A stretch of DNA of 64,000 nucleotides from Bacillus sp. SM2101 (GTDB lineage: Bacteria > Bacillota > Bacilli > Bacillales > SM2101): contig NZ_JAEUFG010000004.1 in the NCBI RefSeq assembly GCF_018588585.1, forward strand, positions 1 through 64,000, given 5' to 3'. Shown in pieces: positions 26,178 through 36,004 of this stretch (the stretch's first letter is position 1; every line of letters begins with the position of its first letter). Under the pieces are notes generated by a model. The model was not told the origin of the DNA and made no database searches. It was given only the letters and a program-made list of their open reading frames with translations. The position numbers and the translations under genes are program-made.

Positions 26178-26555
26178 TCATTTTTGTATTAGAAATGCTA
26201 AATCTAGTGAAAACTCATCCCTATTTTCAGAATCAGCATAGAGATAAGATATTTCGGTATATGCGTATGAACGCAAAATAAAAAAACTATCCAATTGATA
26301 GTTCTCTTTGTCGTGGAATAGATTGAAAATGTTATTACATATATTCATTCCATCATTATAATTGGTGGATCTTACTTTAATTTCTAATGTTAATTCTCTT
26401 GTTGGCTCGTACAGCTTAGGAGGAAAACCACCACTTGCAATGACTGAGGCAATTTCATCAGGCTCATCAGGATAGTAGTTGACGAACAATTTATTGCTAT
26501 CGACAATGTTATTACTTTCAATATGGCCTACTATTGCATCTATTAAATGACTCAA
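26178..26555 (-). CDS. Minor capsid / tail terminator-like protein
   Basis: A 125-residue protein (begins MSHLIDAIVG) in the tail-completion position between connector genes and the tail tube. The sequence ILRSYAYTEISYLYADSENRD and FSLDLAFLIQ near the end resembles the phage minor capsid/tail terminator family. The TTG start overlaps the upstream stop. Confidence 0.65.
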   Translation of the reverse strand: MSHLIDAIVGHIESNNIVDSNKLFVNYYPDEPDEIASVIASGGFPPKLYEPTRELTLEIKVRSTNYNDGMNICNNIFNLFHDKENYQLDSFFILRSYAYTEISYLYADSENRDEFSLDLAFLIQK

Positions 26556-27064
26556 GGTATCACCCCTTCAGCTTCCCAATCACCAATATAGAAATAACGT
26601 AATAGCTCACTGTCTCCCTTATCCATAGGCACTCCAATAAAGCGTAATTGTAGATTATCTAACTTTTTATCATACACCTTTATAAACTCCTGTTCTGGAT
26701 CAACTATAGCTCTAAACACCACTATGTCATGTTCCTTTGATTCACCTTTTTGCTTGGGATGGATAATTAGAGGCTTTCCTGTTGTGTCTACATTTTGAGG
26801 AGTAGCATAAAAGCCATTCTCGTTAGATTCATGACTTAAAGCTAATTTTAAGTTATTATACGATTCTTCATGTAAAGATAAATCTAATGACACGTTATAT
26901 TCATCAAGTAAGTATTTTTGTATTGCTTTACCTTTACCACCATATACCTTTTGATATTTTGGAATTGCTGAGAACACACACTTATCTGCTAGATATGTTA
27001 ACGTCATGTCTCCATATGTTACTTCACATAGACCAATACTAAATTTAATATCTTCAATCATCAT
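26552..27064 (-). CDS. Second tail-tube-like protein
   Basis: A ~170-residue protein from ATGATG at 27064 (GAGGTATACG precedes; the frame is open further up but overlaps the gp10-like gene). The C-terminal HDIVVFRAIVDPEQEF, LQLRFIGVPMDKGDSELLR and YFYIGD parallel the tail tube protein 25643-26155, with the same order of motifs. It may be a tube paralogue or a specialised neck or tail protein. Confidence 0.6.
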   Translation of the reverse strand: MMIEDIKFSIGLCEVTYGDMTLTYLADKCVFSAIPKYQKVYGGKGKAIQKYLLDEYNVSLDLSLHEESYNNLKLALSHESNENGFYATPQNVDTTGKPLIIHPKQKGESKEHDIVVFRAIVDPEQEFIKVYDKKLDNLQLRFIGVPMDKGDSELLRYFYIGDWEAEGVIP

Positions 27065-27458
27065 CGTATACCTCGTATGCAGAACCGATATGATCCATGT
27101 ATCTGTCATTGTATTTCTTTAATGGGCGTTCGAGATACTTACGACCAACTTTCATCCCATCGAAACTAGGTTTCTGTTTAGACCTTTCACCTAGCTCATA
27201 AAAGTCTTCATGCATTTTCAAAGCATACTCTTCTGTATATCCAACACTAGCGACAATCTTATCTCCTTGCCTTGATGCAGGAGTTACAGAACCACTTGCT
27301 GTTAAATCACCTTCATCAATGGAAGTAAGGTTTTGAGAAGCATTAAGTAAATCTTCAGCCACTTCATTAGTTTTGACAATCACTTCATCAACTACATCAT
27401 CAGTAAAATTATCAAGAAACATTTCAAATTGATCTAAATTTAATTCTTTATCACTCAT
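27054..27458 (-). CDS. HK97-gp10-like tail-head joining protein
   Basis: A 134-residue protein with the gp10-family pattern: long N-terminal helix, then DLTASGSVTPASRQGDKIVA and VGYTEEYALKMHEDF, which matches the conserved Y-A-x-x-x-H/E region. It lies in the neck gene cluster with 4-nt and 11-nt overlaps to its neighbours. Confidence 0.72.
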   Translation of the reverse strand: MSDKELNLDQFEMFLDNFTDDVVDEVIVKTNEVAEDLLNASQNLTSIDEGDLTASGSVTPASRQGDKIVASVGYTEEYALKMHEDFYELGERSKQKPSFDGMKVGRKYLERPLKKYNDRYMDHIGSAYEVYDDD

Positions 27459-27754
27459 ACGAACACCACCCTCCGAGTGACATTACCCAACATATCTTTC
27501 TTAGGCTTAGTAGCTATTATAGTGTAATCATTCTCGTTGTACTCAATAACGTTATCTTCGTCAATGTCAACATCAGAACTCAACCAAAATTCAATTGAAG
27601 AAACTACTTCCTCTGCTGCTTTATTCTTTACTTTCCTGTATTCTTCTCTGGCTCTACACTTCGTATAGACAGGATTCCCTTTAGTAAATTTACCGTAACG
27701 ATCCTTTACCATTTCCCATACTACACAGTCCTCATTGAGTAAATCATTAATCAT
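27455..27754 (-). CDS. Head-tail closure protein
   Basis: A 99-residue small beta-rich protein (begins MINDLLNEDC; CVVWEMVKDRYGKFTKGNPV) in the position and size range of SPP1 gp16-like head closure proteins. It overlaps the genes on both sides by ATGA-type junctions. Confidence 0.6.
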   Translation of the reverse strand: MINDLLNEDCVVWEMVKDRYGKFTKGNPVYTKCRAREEYRKVKNKAAEEVVSSIEFWLSSDVDIDEDNVIEYNENDYTIIATKPKKDMLGNVTRRVVFV

Positions 27755-28107
27755 ACAATTTTACCCCAATGACGTTTAATTAATGGACGTAAGAATTTTT
27801 TTGCAATAGGTGAGATAATCGTATTATCCATTGAGACTGACACATCATCTACACCGTATGACTTAACTCCTTCTTGTTGTAATCTATATCTATCTTTCGA
27901 GAACATTAGAAGATGAATAGCTTGCTCATAAACAGCAAAATGAAAGTTGTTACTATCAGCGTAATTTGGACGTAAAGTGAAAGAATTAACTAACATTGTT
28001 TCGGCTGTATTTAATGCAGATTGTTGTTTATCATTTGTGAATGTCATCCAGTCATCATATGAAAGATGATTTATAAAATAATCATTTGCCTTTTGAAGTT
28101 CCACCAT
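27751..28107 (-). CDS. Head-tail connector (adaptor) protein
   Basis: A 118-residue helical protein (ALNTAETMLVNSFTLRPNYA, then EQAIHLLMFSKDRYRLQQEG) with the gp15/gp6-like adaptor layout, where a helical bundle ends in a stretch reaching into the neck. It follows the capsid module and precedes the closure protein. Confidence 0.65.
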   Translation of the reverse strand: MVELQKANDYFINHLSYDDWMTFTNDKQQSALNTAETMLVNSFTLRPNYADSNNFHFAVYEQAIHLLMFSKDRYRLQQEGVKSYGVDDVSVSMDNTIISPIAKKFLRPLIKRHWGKIV

Positions 28108-28282
28108 TATCTTTCACCTGCTTATTACCTTTTGGCTTCTTTTTCACATCTTCAATGGTGTAGCCTTTACGTTTGAAATAATCAAGGAGATAAGGGAAAT
28201 CAGTTTCCCCTACTCCATTGACAAATTTCACTTTCGCTACTTCTCCATTGAATAGCTTGTTTGGAGAGTATATTTTTTTCAT
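28082..28282 (-). CDS. Small phage structural-module protein
   Basis: A 66-residue basic protein (begins MKKIYSPNKLF) with a helical middle (FPYLLDYFKRKGYTIEDV) and a glycine/lysine-rich tail. Such genes often follow the major capsid gene in siphoviruses; no function is known. Confidence 0.6.
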   Translation of the reverse strand: MKKIYSPNKLFNGEVAKVKFVNGVGETDFPYLLDYFKRKGYTIEDVKKKPKGNKQVKDNGGTSKGK

Positions 28283-28283
28283 A

Positions 28284-29258
28284 TTACTGTACCTTCACAT
28301 TTCGGAATACACCAGCAGCCTTTTGCTTTTTAAGTACAACTGAAGCAACCATTTCAACCTCACCAGTTTTAATAGCACCTGGATCATCGAAGTTAGATAA
28401 GTAAACTTTTACAAGGTCAGTGTTAGCAAGTGACACGCCATGGAATGCATCAAGTCCGAAACGAACAGCATAAATATCTGTTAGACCTGTAACTTCTGAT
28501 CCTACTGTTCTAGTTTCAATAGCTACGACTGGATTCATAGATGCTGGTTTTGCACCAAGGTCAATTAATGGAATATTGTCATATCCAACCACACTTTGAC
28601 CAAATGAATTTTCATTTTTGGTTAAATACCCTGCACGTCTTGCCACTTGTTTAATACGAGTAATTAACTTAGAATTACCTGCTATGACTGAAGGCTTCTC
28701 ATCTAGTTCAGCTAACCAGTTTTCAAACTCATCTAAAAATACTACATAATTATCATCTAAAGCTTGAGTAGATGATAAATCTATAAAGCTATTTGTGTTG
28801 TATTCAGTACTTGATCCTGTTACAGCTACATCTAAGCCATCGAAGGAATTTTCATTTTCAGCAACTGAACCATTGATAACTGTGTCATGGAATAGTGTTG
28901 TTGCTGCTTTTACTTTTTGCTCTAGTTGAAATTCTAATTCATCTACAAGTCCTCCTGTGTTGGCTAGAACACGATCAATTTCAAATTTACCTCCAAGAAT
29001 CTTTAGTTCTGTTGTCTTACGCTCTTTAGTTGCCTCACTTGCATTATACTCATCATTTATTTTACGGAAATTCGCCCCTGCTTCTGTTAGGACACGTTGA
29101 TAACCGTATGTCAATGTTGCACCCGATGTACCAGGACTAACAGCATCATCGAAGGTTAGATTGTTTAATATATATGAACTCTTACGAAATTCGTCTATAA
29201 CTCCTATCTGTATATCATCTTGACTGTTAAGTTTGACTTGTTCGAGACTTACTGGCAT
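28284..29258 (-). CDS. Phage major capsid protein
   Basis: A 324-residue protein directly after the scaffold gene. It shows capsid features: FDGLDVAVTGSSTEYN, a spine-helix region FLDEFENWLAELDEKPSVIA with GNSKLITRIKQVARRAGY, and a C-terminal axial part (VRFGLDAFHGVSL, IKTGEVEMVASVVLKKQKAA). The order and motifs fit an HK97-fold coat protein of the SPP1/gp13 type. Confidence 0.85.
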   Translation of the reverse strand: MPVSLEQVKLNSQDDIQIGVIDEFRKSSYILNNLTFDDAVSPGTSGATLTYGYQRVLTEAGANFRKINDEYNASEATKERKTTELKILGGKFEIDRVLANTGGLVDELEFQLEQKVKAATTLFHDTVINGSVAENENSFDGLDVAVTGSSTEYNTNSFIDLSSTQALDDNYVVFLDEFENWLAELDEKPSVIAGNSKLITRIKQVARRAGYLTKNENSFGQSVVGYDNIPLIDLGAKPASMNPVVAIETRTVGSEVTGLTDIYAVRFGLDAFHGVSLANTDLVKVYLSNFDDPGAIKTGEVEMVASVVLKKQKAAGVFRNVKVQ

Positions 29259-29288
29259 ATATAAATCATCCTTTCAAATTTGTACTAA

Positions 29289-29831
29289 TTATTTTTTAAA
29301 CTTTAATGCTAATGCTTCTCTTAAATTCTCTGCTTTCTTATCGTTGTTCGGATTGTTGCCTTTGTTTCCAAAGTCCTGTTGTTTCTGCTTACCAAATAAA
29401 TTCTTTGCTTGTGCTTGCTCGATCCACTGTAATTGTTCTAGTTCACTACCTTTTGGAATCAACTCTTTATATTCTTCTGGAACTGATTCAAGTTTTGTTG
29501 CTAGAATAGATTTAAAAGTAGATTCATACTGGCCATACTTTTCTTTAAGTGGATCATGCTCTGATTTTAAAGTTTCGTATAATGATTGAAATTCACCTTG
29601 TTTCTTTTTCGCTTCTTCCTCGGCTGTTTGTTGTTTCTGTATAAGTTCATCATACTTTTGCTTCACTGATTTATAATTATCATTGACCTCTTTAAATCGT
29701 GAATAAGGAATACTCTCCGTTTTTTTCGTCTCGTCAGACTCGTCCTTATTATTTTTTTTGAGATCATCTTGTTCATTATCATCAGAGAAAAATTGTAAAT
29801 TCAAAGGCATATAAAATTTAGTTTCTGGCAT
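29289..29831 (-). CDS. Capsid scaffolding protein (DUF4355-like)
   Basis: A 180-residue highly charged, coiled-coil-rich protein with the typical opening MPLNLQFFSDDNEQDDLKK, a central KQKYDELIQKQQTAEEEAKK coil and a small globular C-terminus. It sits just before the major capsid gene, as scaffold proteins do. Confidence 0.82.
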   Translation of the reverse strand: MPETKFYMPLNLQFFSDDNEQDDLKKNNKDESDETKKTESIPYSRFKEVNDNYKSVKQKYDELIQKQQTAEEEAKKKQGEFQSLYETLKSEHDPLKEKYGQYESTFKSILATKLESVPEEYKELIPKGSELEQLQWIEQAQAKNLFGKQKQQDFGNKGNNPNNDKKAENLREALALKFKK

Positions 29832-29889
29832 ATATAATCTTCCTTCCCATTTTTACGTCTTTTGTGACGAATAATTTTGTATTAAAAAA

Positions 29890-30798
29890 TCACTTAGCCT
29901 TTTTAACCAAGTGATAGTACTCACGATTGAGTTGTTTGACTGACTTACCTATAAAGCTACGTGAGATAACTTTCCCCTCACCTCTTAAACTCTCTATGTA
30001 TGGCTTAAATGTATGGCGACACTTTGGATGTAATGTTGCGTATCCGTTTGGCAATTCGCTAACAGGTGGATAAACTTTTGATTCTCCTGATATGCTCCAA
30101 ACAGTATTCTCGTAATGTTTACACCAATCCTTGGCACCGTGTCGACTTATTTGGATTAAATCAAAGTTGTTCTTGCTCTTTGGATTAGCCTCACCATACT
30201 CTATTAACCTAGACATCGTACCCTCGTTAGCCAATATCCTACCTTTTGTACCCAGTAACATATCAGCATATCTAGCAATATTCCAACGTCTATTACCTGC
30301 ATCTACAAACGAATGAACACCCTGTTGTTGCAATTCTTCAGCAAGTTCTTTTTGAACAGTTTTTCTACTCTCACCAGTTATTTTCTGTCTGTCAATAATA
30401 TCCTTTGAAGTAGCTTGTAACACTTTTTTCATTTCATCAGCCATATAACGAGTATTTCTAGCTAGATCTTGATACATGTCATTCGCTGCTTTCTTAATAG
30501 CATTTTGATGAAGAGTAGTCTGAAAACCGACAATTGCTTTGTACCCTGCCTGTTCAACTTCTTCATCCACTAATTCACCTGTAACTTTGTAATACTCAGG
30601 AAATACAACTTTACAATACTCATAAGTGTCCCTATCCAATACAAATAAAGCTTCATCTATTTCCTTTAATATTGCTGTAGTATGCCTTGTTGAAAGTCCT
30701 AGACTAACCTTATCTTTTAGGGATTGCATTAAGTATTCATATGTTTTCACATAGAGTTGAATTAATTTAATGGTTTCAGTGTCTATTTCTTTATACAC
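29890..30798 (-). CDS. Phage minor capsid protein (min_cap2-like)
   Basis: A 302-residue protein with an N-terminal helical half and a C-terminal block containing QISRHGAKDWCKHYENTVW and YATLHPKCRHTFKPYIESL. The histidine/cysteine arrangement HGAKDWC...HPKCRHTF is typical of Phage_min_cap2/Mu F-like minor head proteins. It overlaps the portal gene by 8 bp. Confidence 0.82.
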   Translation of the reverse strand: MYKEIDTETIKLIQLYVKTYEYLMQSLKDKVSLGLSTRHTTAILKEIDEALFVLDRDTYEYCKVVFPEYYKVTGELVDEEVEQAGYKAIVGFQTTLHQNAIKKAANDMYQDLARNTRYMADEMKKVLQATSKDIIDRQKITGESRKTVQKELAEELQQQGVHSFVDAGNRRWNIARYADMLLGTKGRILANEGTMSRLIEYGEANPKSKNNFDLIQISRHGAKDWCKHYENTVWSISGESKVYPPVSELPNGYATLHPKCRHTFKPYIESLRGEGKVISRSFIGKSVKQLNREYYHLVKKAK

Positions 30799-32152
30799 TA
30801 GTACTTTCCTCGTTCGTTAAACTAAATGGCAAAGCAAAAGATGAGTTATTAATTTCTGCTTGCTCGTCAACAATACGCTGATATTCCTCGTCAATTTCCT
30901 TTGAAGTGTAATGTGGATTTAAACGTGCTATTGCAGACTTAATAGATGATAAATGCGAGCCTACTTTTAGTTGTTCAGCTTGTGCCATTTCGTAATGATC
31001 TAGTGGGAGATTGATTGTAAGTTCAACGAGTGGAACCTGAGGTGTATATTTCTTTCTTGTTGCGTTTACATCTAATACTTGTGCTAAATATAGAATCTTT
31101 TTCAGTGCTGTAGTCCAGTATCGATGTGATCGTTTAACGGTACATTGGGTACGCCAACTTTTCATTAGAATTGCCCGTCCTGAGGATTGCGATGCTCTAT
31201 CCATCCCATACAATGCAGGAGCCAACGGACTGACATAGTGTAGGGCTTGAAAAATAACTTCCTTGATAAATTGGAAATTCCACTGTGCAGACCAATCCCA
31301 TGTTTCGTAACCAAAAGGTTTACTTTTACTTGTATCTTCGTCATCGTCTACTTCCACTACTCTATTTTCATTTATGTTAAAGTTCCCCTCATCATCGAAC
31401 GTTGACGATTTCGCCCATAGAATTGGATCACTGTGCACATTCAAGACATTAGATATTTGAGTGATACGATTATTCAGCTCGTCAAATAGTGGTGTTAATG
31501 CTGCATATAGACTGTCACCAAAAAAGTTCCCTCCACTTCTCATAAAAGGTATATAAGTTAATGGTGACGTAGTGAGTACAGTTTCAACTACTTTCTCATT
31601 AATTACTGAACCAACTTTTTGATTCTTGTATTTATAGGTGCTAGTTTTCCAAGTGTATAACCCTTCTGCATTCGGCTCTACAGTATCAATGTGAATTACA
31701 TTATTATTGTAATCAGGGATAGCAACTGTTTCTTTGATGATTTTACGTTGGTCAATGGGATCAAACTCAGGAAAATAATAATCAGGTTGAATAAATGTAA
31801 TTTTTGATTCACCATTGTCAACATAATTCTTTGCAACAATTCCACCTTTGACTGCTGTAGTAATTGCAGCTTCATACAATTGCATATCTAAATCATTCGC
31901 TTCAATGAGATCATCAATGGCATTGTCAGTTGCAGGATTATCTTTAACAAAGGAGTTTAGGGGGGCACTGAAAGCTAAATCGGAATATAAATTCGCAACC
32001 TCTCTGGCTAATGCAATTGGAAGATATGGGCTAGTTGATGAATCAAGATTTAATTGTTTTACACCTAGCCACTCATCTTCGTAATTGTTGTACATATCAC
32101 TATATTCTTTATATCTTGTATGACGCTTTGAATTAAAGTCTACTACGTGCAA
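30791..32152 (-). CDS. Phage portal protein
   Basis: A 453-residue protein between terminase and minor head genes. Portal landmarks are IALAREVANLYSDLAFSAPL (N-terminal), GNFFGDSLYAALTPLFDELN, NRITQISNVL and SGRAILMKSWRTQCTVKR. It forms the dodecameric DNA gate of the capsid. The TTG start follows AAAGGAGGAAGCTAT and overlaps the terminase end. Confidence 0.85.
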   Translation of the reverse strand: MHVVDFNSKRHTRYKEYSDMYNNYEDEWLGVKQLNLDSSTSPYLPIALAREVANLYSDLAFSAPLNSFVKDNPATDNAIDDLIEANDLDMQLYEAAITTAVKGGIVAKNYVDNGESKITFIQPDYYFPEFDPIDQRKIIKETVAIPDYNNNVIHIDTVEPNAEGLYTWKTSTYKYKNQKVGSVINEKVVETVLTTSPLTYIPFMRSGGNFFGDSLYAALTPLFDELNNRITQISNVLNVHSDPILWAKSSTFDDEGNFNINENRVVEVDDDEDTSKSKPFGYETWDWSAQWNFQFIKEVIFQALHYVSPLAPALYGMDRASQSSGRAILMKSWRTQCTVKRSHRYWTTALKKILYLAQVLDVNATRKKYTPQVPLVELTINLPLDHYEMAQAEQLKVGSHLSSIKSAIARLNPHYTSKEIDEEYQRIVDEQAEINNSSFALPFSLTNEESTSV

Positions 32153-33794
32153 ATAGCTTCCTCCTTCCTTTGTGGACTTTGAAAGCTTCTGGTTTATTTA
32201 TTATTCTGCGAGGTGGTTTAATTTTTTCTACAAGTTCAAATCCAAGTTGTAAACTATCTGCTGCATCATCATTTTTACATCCATTTCTAAACTCTTTAAT
32301 CTGAGCATTATAAGCTAATGAACTTTGATTAAATAGAATCTCACCTCTTGTAATGAAAGGCTCTAAGTTTACTATTCTCTCAAATTTGTTGCTTCTACTA
32401 GACTTTGGTTTAACCAAAACATGATACAACTCTTTTTCCTTTAGCATTTTCTTCAAATCATCTGCAACATATTCCTGGAATGCAACAGACTCAAAACCAA
32501 TAGTAGTTATAGGATATTTTTTACACAAGTCCACTACACGTTTAATTAATTTACTTGGATGAAGTTTCTCTATGATACCCTCAATTACATATTTATAACC
32601 GGTAACTTTATGCTTTCCGATGACAGTGATTCCTGAATAATCACCATCTTTTTTACCCATCGAGGGATCTACGGAACAAACAATATCCATTTCCTCAAAC
32701 TTAGGTAACTCTTCCCAAAATAATAAGTCCTTAAATATAAACTCTTTACTTGAACGAGGTTCATTTTGATCCTCTTTCCAGAATGAAGTTTCTCCCCATT
32801 TCTCACGATTCAACATGACATTGTAATAAGCACCCTCGTATCTCACTTCATCACTTGGGAAGCGACCATCCCATAAGACATTCGCACCTTCTAACATGTC
32901 AGCTTTATTATTTAGATAAAACTCATAAGCCTCATCTTTTCTATTTTCATTAGTACGGTCACGATAGACTTTTCTCCATTCATCCCATAACTCTTCATTA
33001 TCAGAAAAGCTAGTTACACATTGATAAAATAATGTATCCCAAGATGGTTCATTCATTACTTTAGCTAATAAGCTATCTTCTGCTAAAAGAGTACCAATAT
33101 AAAACATGTCAGTCGTGTGAGTACCTAATCGACCTATTTCATCTCTAAATGCACCCTCTAATTTTTTCCTTAATGAATCAGAAGCAATTGTATCCTTATC
33201 TTCTAAATCATCTAGGCAAATTAGATCTGGTCTACCAACATCAGGCTTATTCATTCCTCGAATACCAGCTTTCCAACCACTACAAGCAATCCAAACACCG
33301 TTAGATGTTTCAATTTCATCTGCATTCCAAGTTCTCTTTTTATCTCGTTGCTTACCAAAATCCTCAGTGATTTCAGCATTTTCTAATGTCCGTTTAACTT
33401 TAGCTAAGAAGTTTTGGGCTGTGTCCGCATTTGCTGAAATGAATAAGATAAATTTTTTCTTATCGTACAGTGCTGAATATACAGGAGTAGCAACAGAGGA
33501 CATTGTAGACTTTCCATGCTCACGAGGGCATATTACACAAACATTTTCTTGTCGATCTGATTCAATGGAATCTTTTAGAGTTGTAAGTATTTCCTTTGCA
33601 TACTCCCCAAATTCCTTTGTGAATTCTGATGGTATGTAAGCTTTACAGAAATACATTGGATCAATTTCACCTAGCATTCGTCTAAGTCCATTTTCACCAG
33701 TTAAGGGATGGTTATTTAATAAATCTTCTATTTCGTCATCATCAAAATGTTTATGAAGATAGTGGTATAGAAGTTTCAATTGTTGATCATTCAT
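32133..33794 (-). CDS. terL: Terminase large subunit
   Basis: A 553-residue packaging motor with an ATPase domain (Walker A-like CPREHGKSTMSS, Walker B LICLDDLEDKD) and an RNase H-like nuclease domain (CSVDPSMGKKDGDYSG, TTIGFESVAFQEYV, NDDAADSLQLGF). It cuts concatemers and pumps DNA through the portal. It appears complete. A 423-bp gap separates it from the small terminase gene. Confidence 0.92.
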   Translation of the reverse strand: MNDQQLKLLYHYLHKHFDDDEIEDLLNNHPLTGENGLRRMLGEIDPMYFCKAYIPSEFTKEFGEYAKEILTTLKDSIESDRQENVCVICPREHGKSTMSSVATPVYSALYDKKKFILFISANADTAQNFLAKVKRTLENAEITEDFGKQRDKKRTWNADEIETSNGVWIACSGWKAGIRGMNKPDVGRPDLICLDDLEDKDTIASDSLRKKLEGAFRDEIGRLGTHTTDMFYIGTLLAEDSLLAKVMNEPSWDTLFYQCVTSFSDNEELWDEWRKVYRDRTNENRKDEAYEFYLNNKADMLEGANVLWDGRFPSDEVRYEGAYYNVMLNREKWGETSFWKEDQNEPRSSKEFIFKDLLFWEELPKFEEMDIVCSVDPSMGKKDGDYSGITVIGKHKVTGYKYVIEGIIEKLHPSKLIKRVVDLCKKYPITTIGFESVAFQEYVADDLKKMLKEKELYHVLVKPKSSRSNKFERIVNLEPFITRGEILFNQSSLAYNAQIKEFRNGCKNDDAADSLQLGFELVEKIKPPRRIINKPEAFKVHKGRRKLFARSRL

Positions 33795-34217
33795 TTATTC
33801 ACCACATTTCTAATTCAAAAGTTTTCAACATATCACGAATTTTTTTGTAACCTAGTAGGCCAAATTTCCGACCCCCTAAACTAAATGGTAGGAGGGGATA
33901 GCAAACTCAAATAAGCCTCCTAAATTAGAGAGACTTTTATACATGTTTTTATTCATTTGACTCATTCAACTAAGCTCGTTATTTATACAAAAATGTTGGA
34001 TAATACTAATCTACATCACTTTATAAATGTTGATATGATAAGGATGTATAAAACTATGCATAAACGATAAATTACACATCTTCAAAAACACTGTCATATC
34101 AACAATTACCGAAAGTCTTTGCTTCCTATAGTAAACATTATGTAAACTAAAAATGAATGTAAAATACACAGTTATGCAATTAATTCATACAGGTTAATTA
34201 ATTATTATGCAATCAAA
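33795..34217. other. Gap between terminase genes, no gene seen
   Basis: This 423-bp stretch holds no convincing gene. A short minus-strand open stretch near 33800-33900 (GGRKFGLLGYKKIRDMLKTF) has a protein-like look but lacks a start and is only ~35 codons after its upstream stop. The region could contain the packaging initiation site; I cannot identify it. Confidence 0.4.
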
Positions 34218-34622
34218 TTACTCCTTATCCTTCTTAGCCTTCAACATTTCAATAAGCTTATTTTTAGACTTGGATTCATCTTTCTTACCGTTGTCATTAT
34301 CCTCATCTTCTAAACCACCAAGACTAATAATCTTACCAATAGCATTTACTTTAGCATTCTCATTTTGTCCCTTTTCTGCAACTCGTTCTAATAGCTTTAT
34401 ATAATGTTCAGTCTTACTTTTGATGTTCTGTTTTGCTATCTTATGTTTGAGATCAAGAGCCTCCTGTAAGGTTTGGTTAAACAGCTCATTATCACGTTTC
34501 CAATCGTAATAGGTTCGCCTACCAACTTCGCACTCTTCACATATTTGTGTGATACTTTTATCACCAGTAACTAATTCCTCAATCACTTTTAGTTGCTTTT
34601 CATGTAATGGTTTTCTAGCCAA
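34218..34622 (-). CDS. Small terminase-like HTH protein (phBC6A51 type)
   Basis: A 134-residue protein with an HTH near the start (SITQICEECEVGRRTYYDWK), a helical middle and a KKDESKSKNKLIEMLKAKK tail. This form is annotated in Bacillus phages as the phBC6A51-family protein in the small-terminase position. TTG at 34622 follows GGAGG with 8-nt spacing. Confidence 0.75.
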   Translation of the reverse strand: MARKPLHEKQLKVIEELVTGDKSITQICEECEVGRRTYYDWKRDNELFNQTLQEALDLKHKIAKQNIKSKTEHYIKLLERVAEKGQNENAKVNAIGKIISLGGLEDEDNDNGKKDESKSKNKLIEMLKAKKDKE

Positions 34623-34765
34623 TACAATCACCTCCTATTTAGTGTATAAAATTATTGACACTGTAAAGATTTGTTTGTAGTTTCTAACATTGAAGAATAG
34701 TAAGTATCTCTATTAATTTGTAATGCTTTTAAAACTACATCAAACTTATATTGTGAATTTAATTC

Positions 34766-34794
34766 TTATTATTCGTTGTCTTCTATACTGTCAA
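34766..34794 (-). promoter_or_regulatory. Sigma-A-like promoter of the late operon
   Basis: On the minus strand TTGACA (34794-34789) and TAATAA (34771-34766) are 17 bp apart, about 145 bp upstream of the small terminase gene. No other strong promoter is evident before the packaging and structural genes. Confidence 0.6.
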
Positions 34795-34822
34795 GCTATG
34801 TAAAAGACGCCATATGGACGTC

Positions 34823-36004
34823 TCACTTGCAACATAGATCATCTGGACTAACGATGGTTGTTTGGATTGAAATATCAACTCGATAATTATCTATCAAGGG
34901 GCCATTGAAAGTTAAACCGTTAATAAATGCTGTTGTACCATTAGCAATATTTACAAACCCAAATGCTTCAATACCAAAAATCACCACTTCACCTATCATT
35001 GCACCCTTCTTGACCCAAGAGTTAAAAACCAGTGTTGGACAAAAATTCAATGAACGTATACGTTGGGGGTCAAAATTTTCAATCTCAAAAAAATAATCAT
35101 CAAATACTGCAAAAATTTGCTGCCCATCAGGGACAATAAAGGTTAAAAATGTGCCTGGTGGAAGAGTTGAACTATTAATATTTTCAATACTCACTTCAGC
35201 ATTATTGCTCATCAAATTTCCTTCTAGGGCGTCCAAGGCAATGAATCCTGAAGATCCAAATTGTGAATCTAGTGTCATTTTAGTGTACAATTCATAATTG
35301 AATTTTTGACCTGGGCACAATACAGGAGGACTCACCAGTACCCACGGTGCTTCATCTCCAAAGATCTCAAACTTAACAGTCCTACAACTGCATTCTGGAG
35401 GCAAACGTTTTGCACCCTCAGGACAAGGTTGACATGTATCTTCTATCAACTGTAAGAACATAGCACACTCATTACATTCAGCTACTACCTGATCATTTGG
35501 ACAACCATCATTTTTACATGGAATGCAAACTGTATCACCTATAGAAAAGTCAGTACAACTACTAACTGTGGATAAACTATTTACACATATCTCAACTATT
35601 TCATATAACATTTGGCAAGTTACTTTTGTTTCAGCACATGCAATAGCCTTTTTACCCTTTGCTACTGTTGTGGTAGTGATAGCTACTGGTGTATTAACAC
35701 CTTGATTAACAATTGCAGTAGTTTCAAAGGCGCCTTTCAAGTCAATAATTGCTGGATTGGGTTCAAATGTAACTATAGAAGGATCACTCTCAAAAAATAC
35801 CTCTGTACCACTAATTCTGTTTCCGCAAGATTTAGTGACCGTTCCACTAACCGTACCTTCACATATAATTTCATCAGGTACTTCAATAGTAATGTTGAGT
35901 TTATTACATGGATTATGGCAGCATTTTGATTGTGATTTACATTTACTTTGTTTAGTTTTCAGTACTTTTTTCTGTTGATGTTGGGATTTATAATGTGCTA
36001 TTAT
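34823..36004 (-). CDS. Cysteine-rich surface-type protein, non-standard start
   Basis: The open frame encodes a ~393-residue protein with a basic N-terminus (KSQHQQKKVLKTKQSKCKSQ), a beta-rich Ig-like part (ITIEVPDEIICEGTVSGTV), a Cys cluster (CIPCKNDGCP, CNECAMF, CQPCPEGA, CSCR) and a beta-rich C-terminal domain. No ATG/GTG/TTG lies near the beginning: the frame opens at a stop at 36008 and offers only ATT/ATA codons at 36007-35999 behind AAGGGAG, while the first TTG (35740) would discard the Ig-like part. The start is thus uncertain. Function unknown; a spore- or virion-surface role is conceivable. Confidence 0.6.
   Translation of the reverse strand: MIAHYKSQHQQKKVLKTKQSKCKSQSKCCHNPCNKLNITIEVPDEIICEGTVSGTVTKSCGNRISGTEVFFESDPSIVTFEPNPAIIDLKGAFETTAIVNQGVNTPVAITTTTVAKGKKAIACAETKVTCQMLYEIVEICVNSLSTVSSCTDFSIGDTVCIPCKNDGCPNDQVVAECNECAMFLQLIEDTCQPCPEGAKRLPPECSCRTVKFEIFGDEAPWVLVSPPVLCPGQKFNYELYTKMTLDSQFGSSGFIALDALEGNLMSNNAEVSIENINSSTLPPGTFLTFIVPDGQQIFAVFDDYFFEIENFDPQRIRSLNFCPTLVFNSWVKKGAMIGEVVIFGIEAFGFVNIANGTTAFINGLTFNGPLIDNYRVDISIQTTIVSPDDLCCK

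Noticed and set aside
33800-33905. Short minus-strand coding-like stretch before terL
   Set aside because: It lacks a start codon and is only ~35 codons long; noted as part of the gap but not called as a gene.
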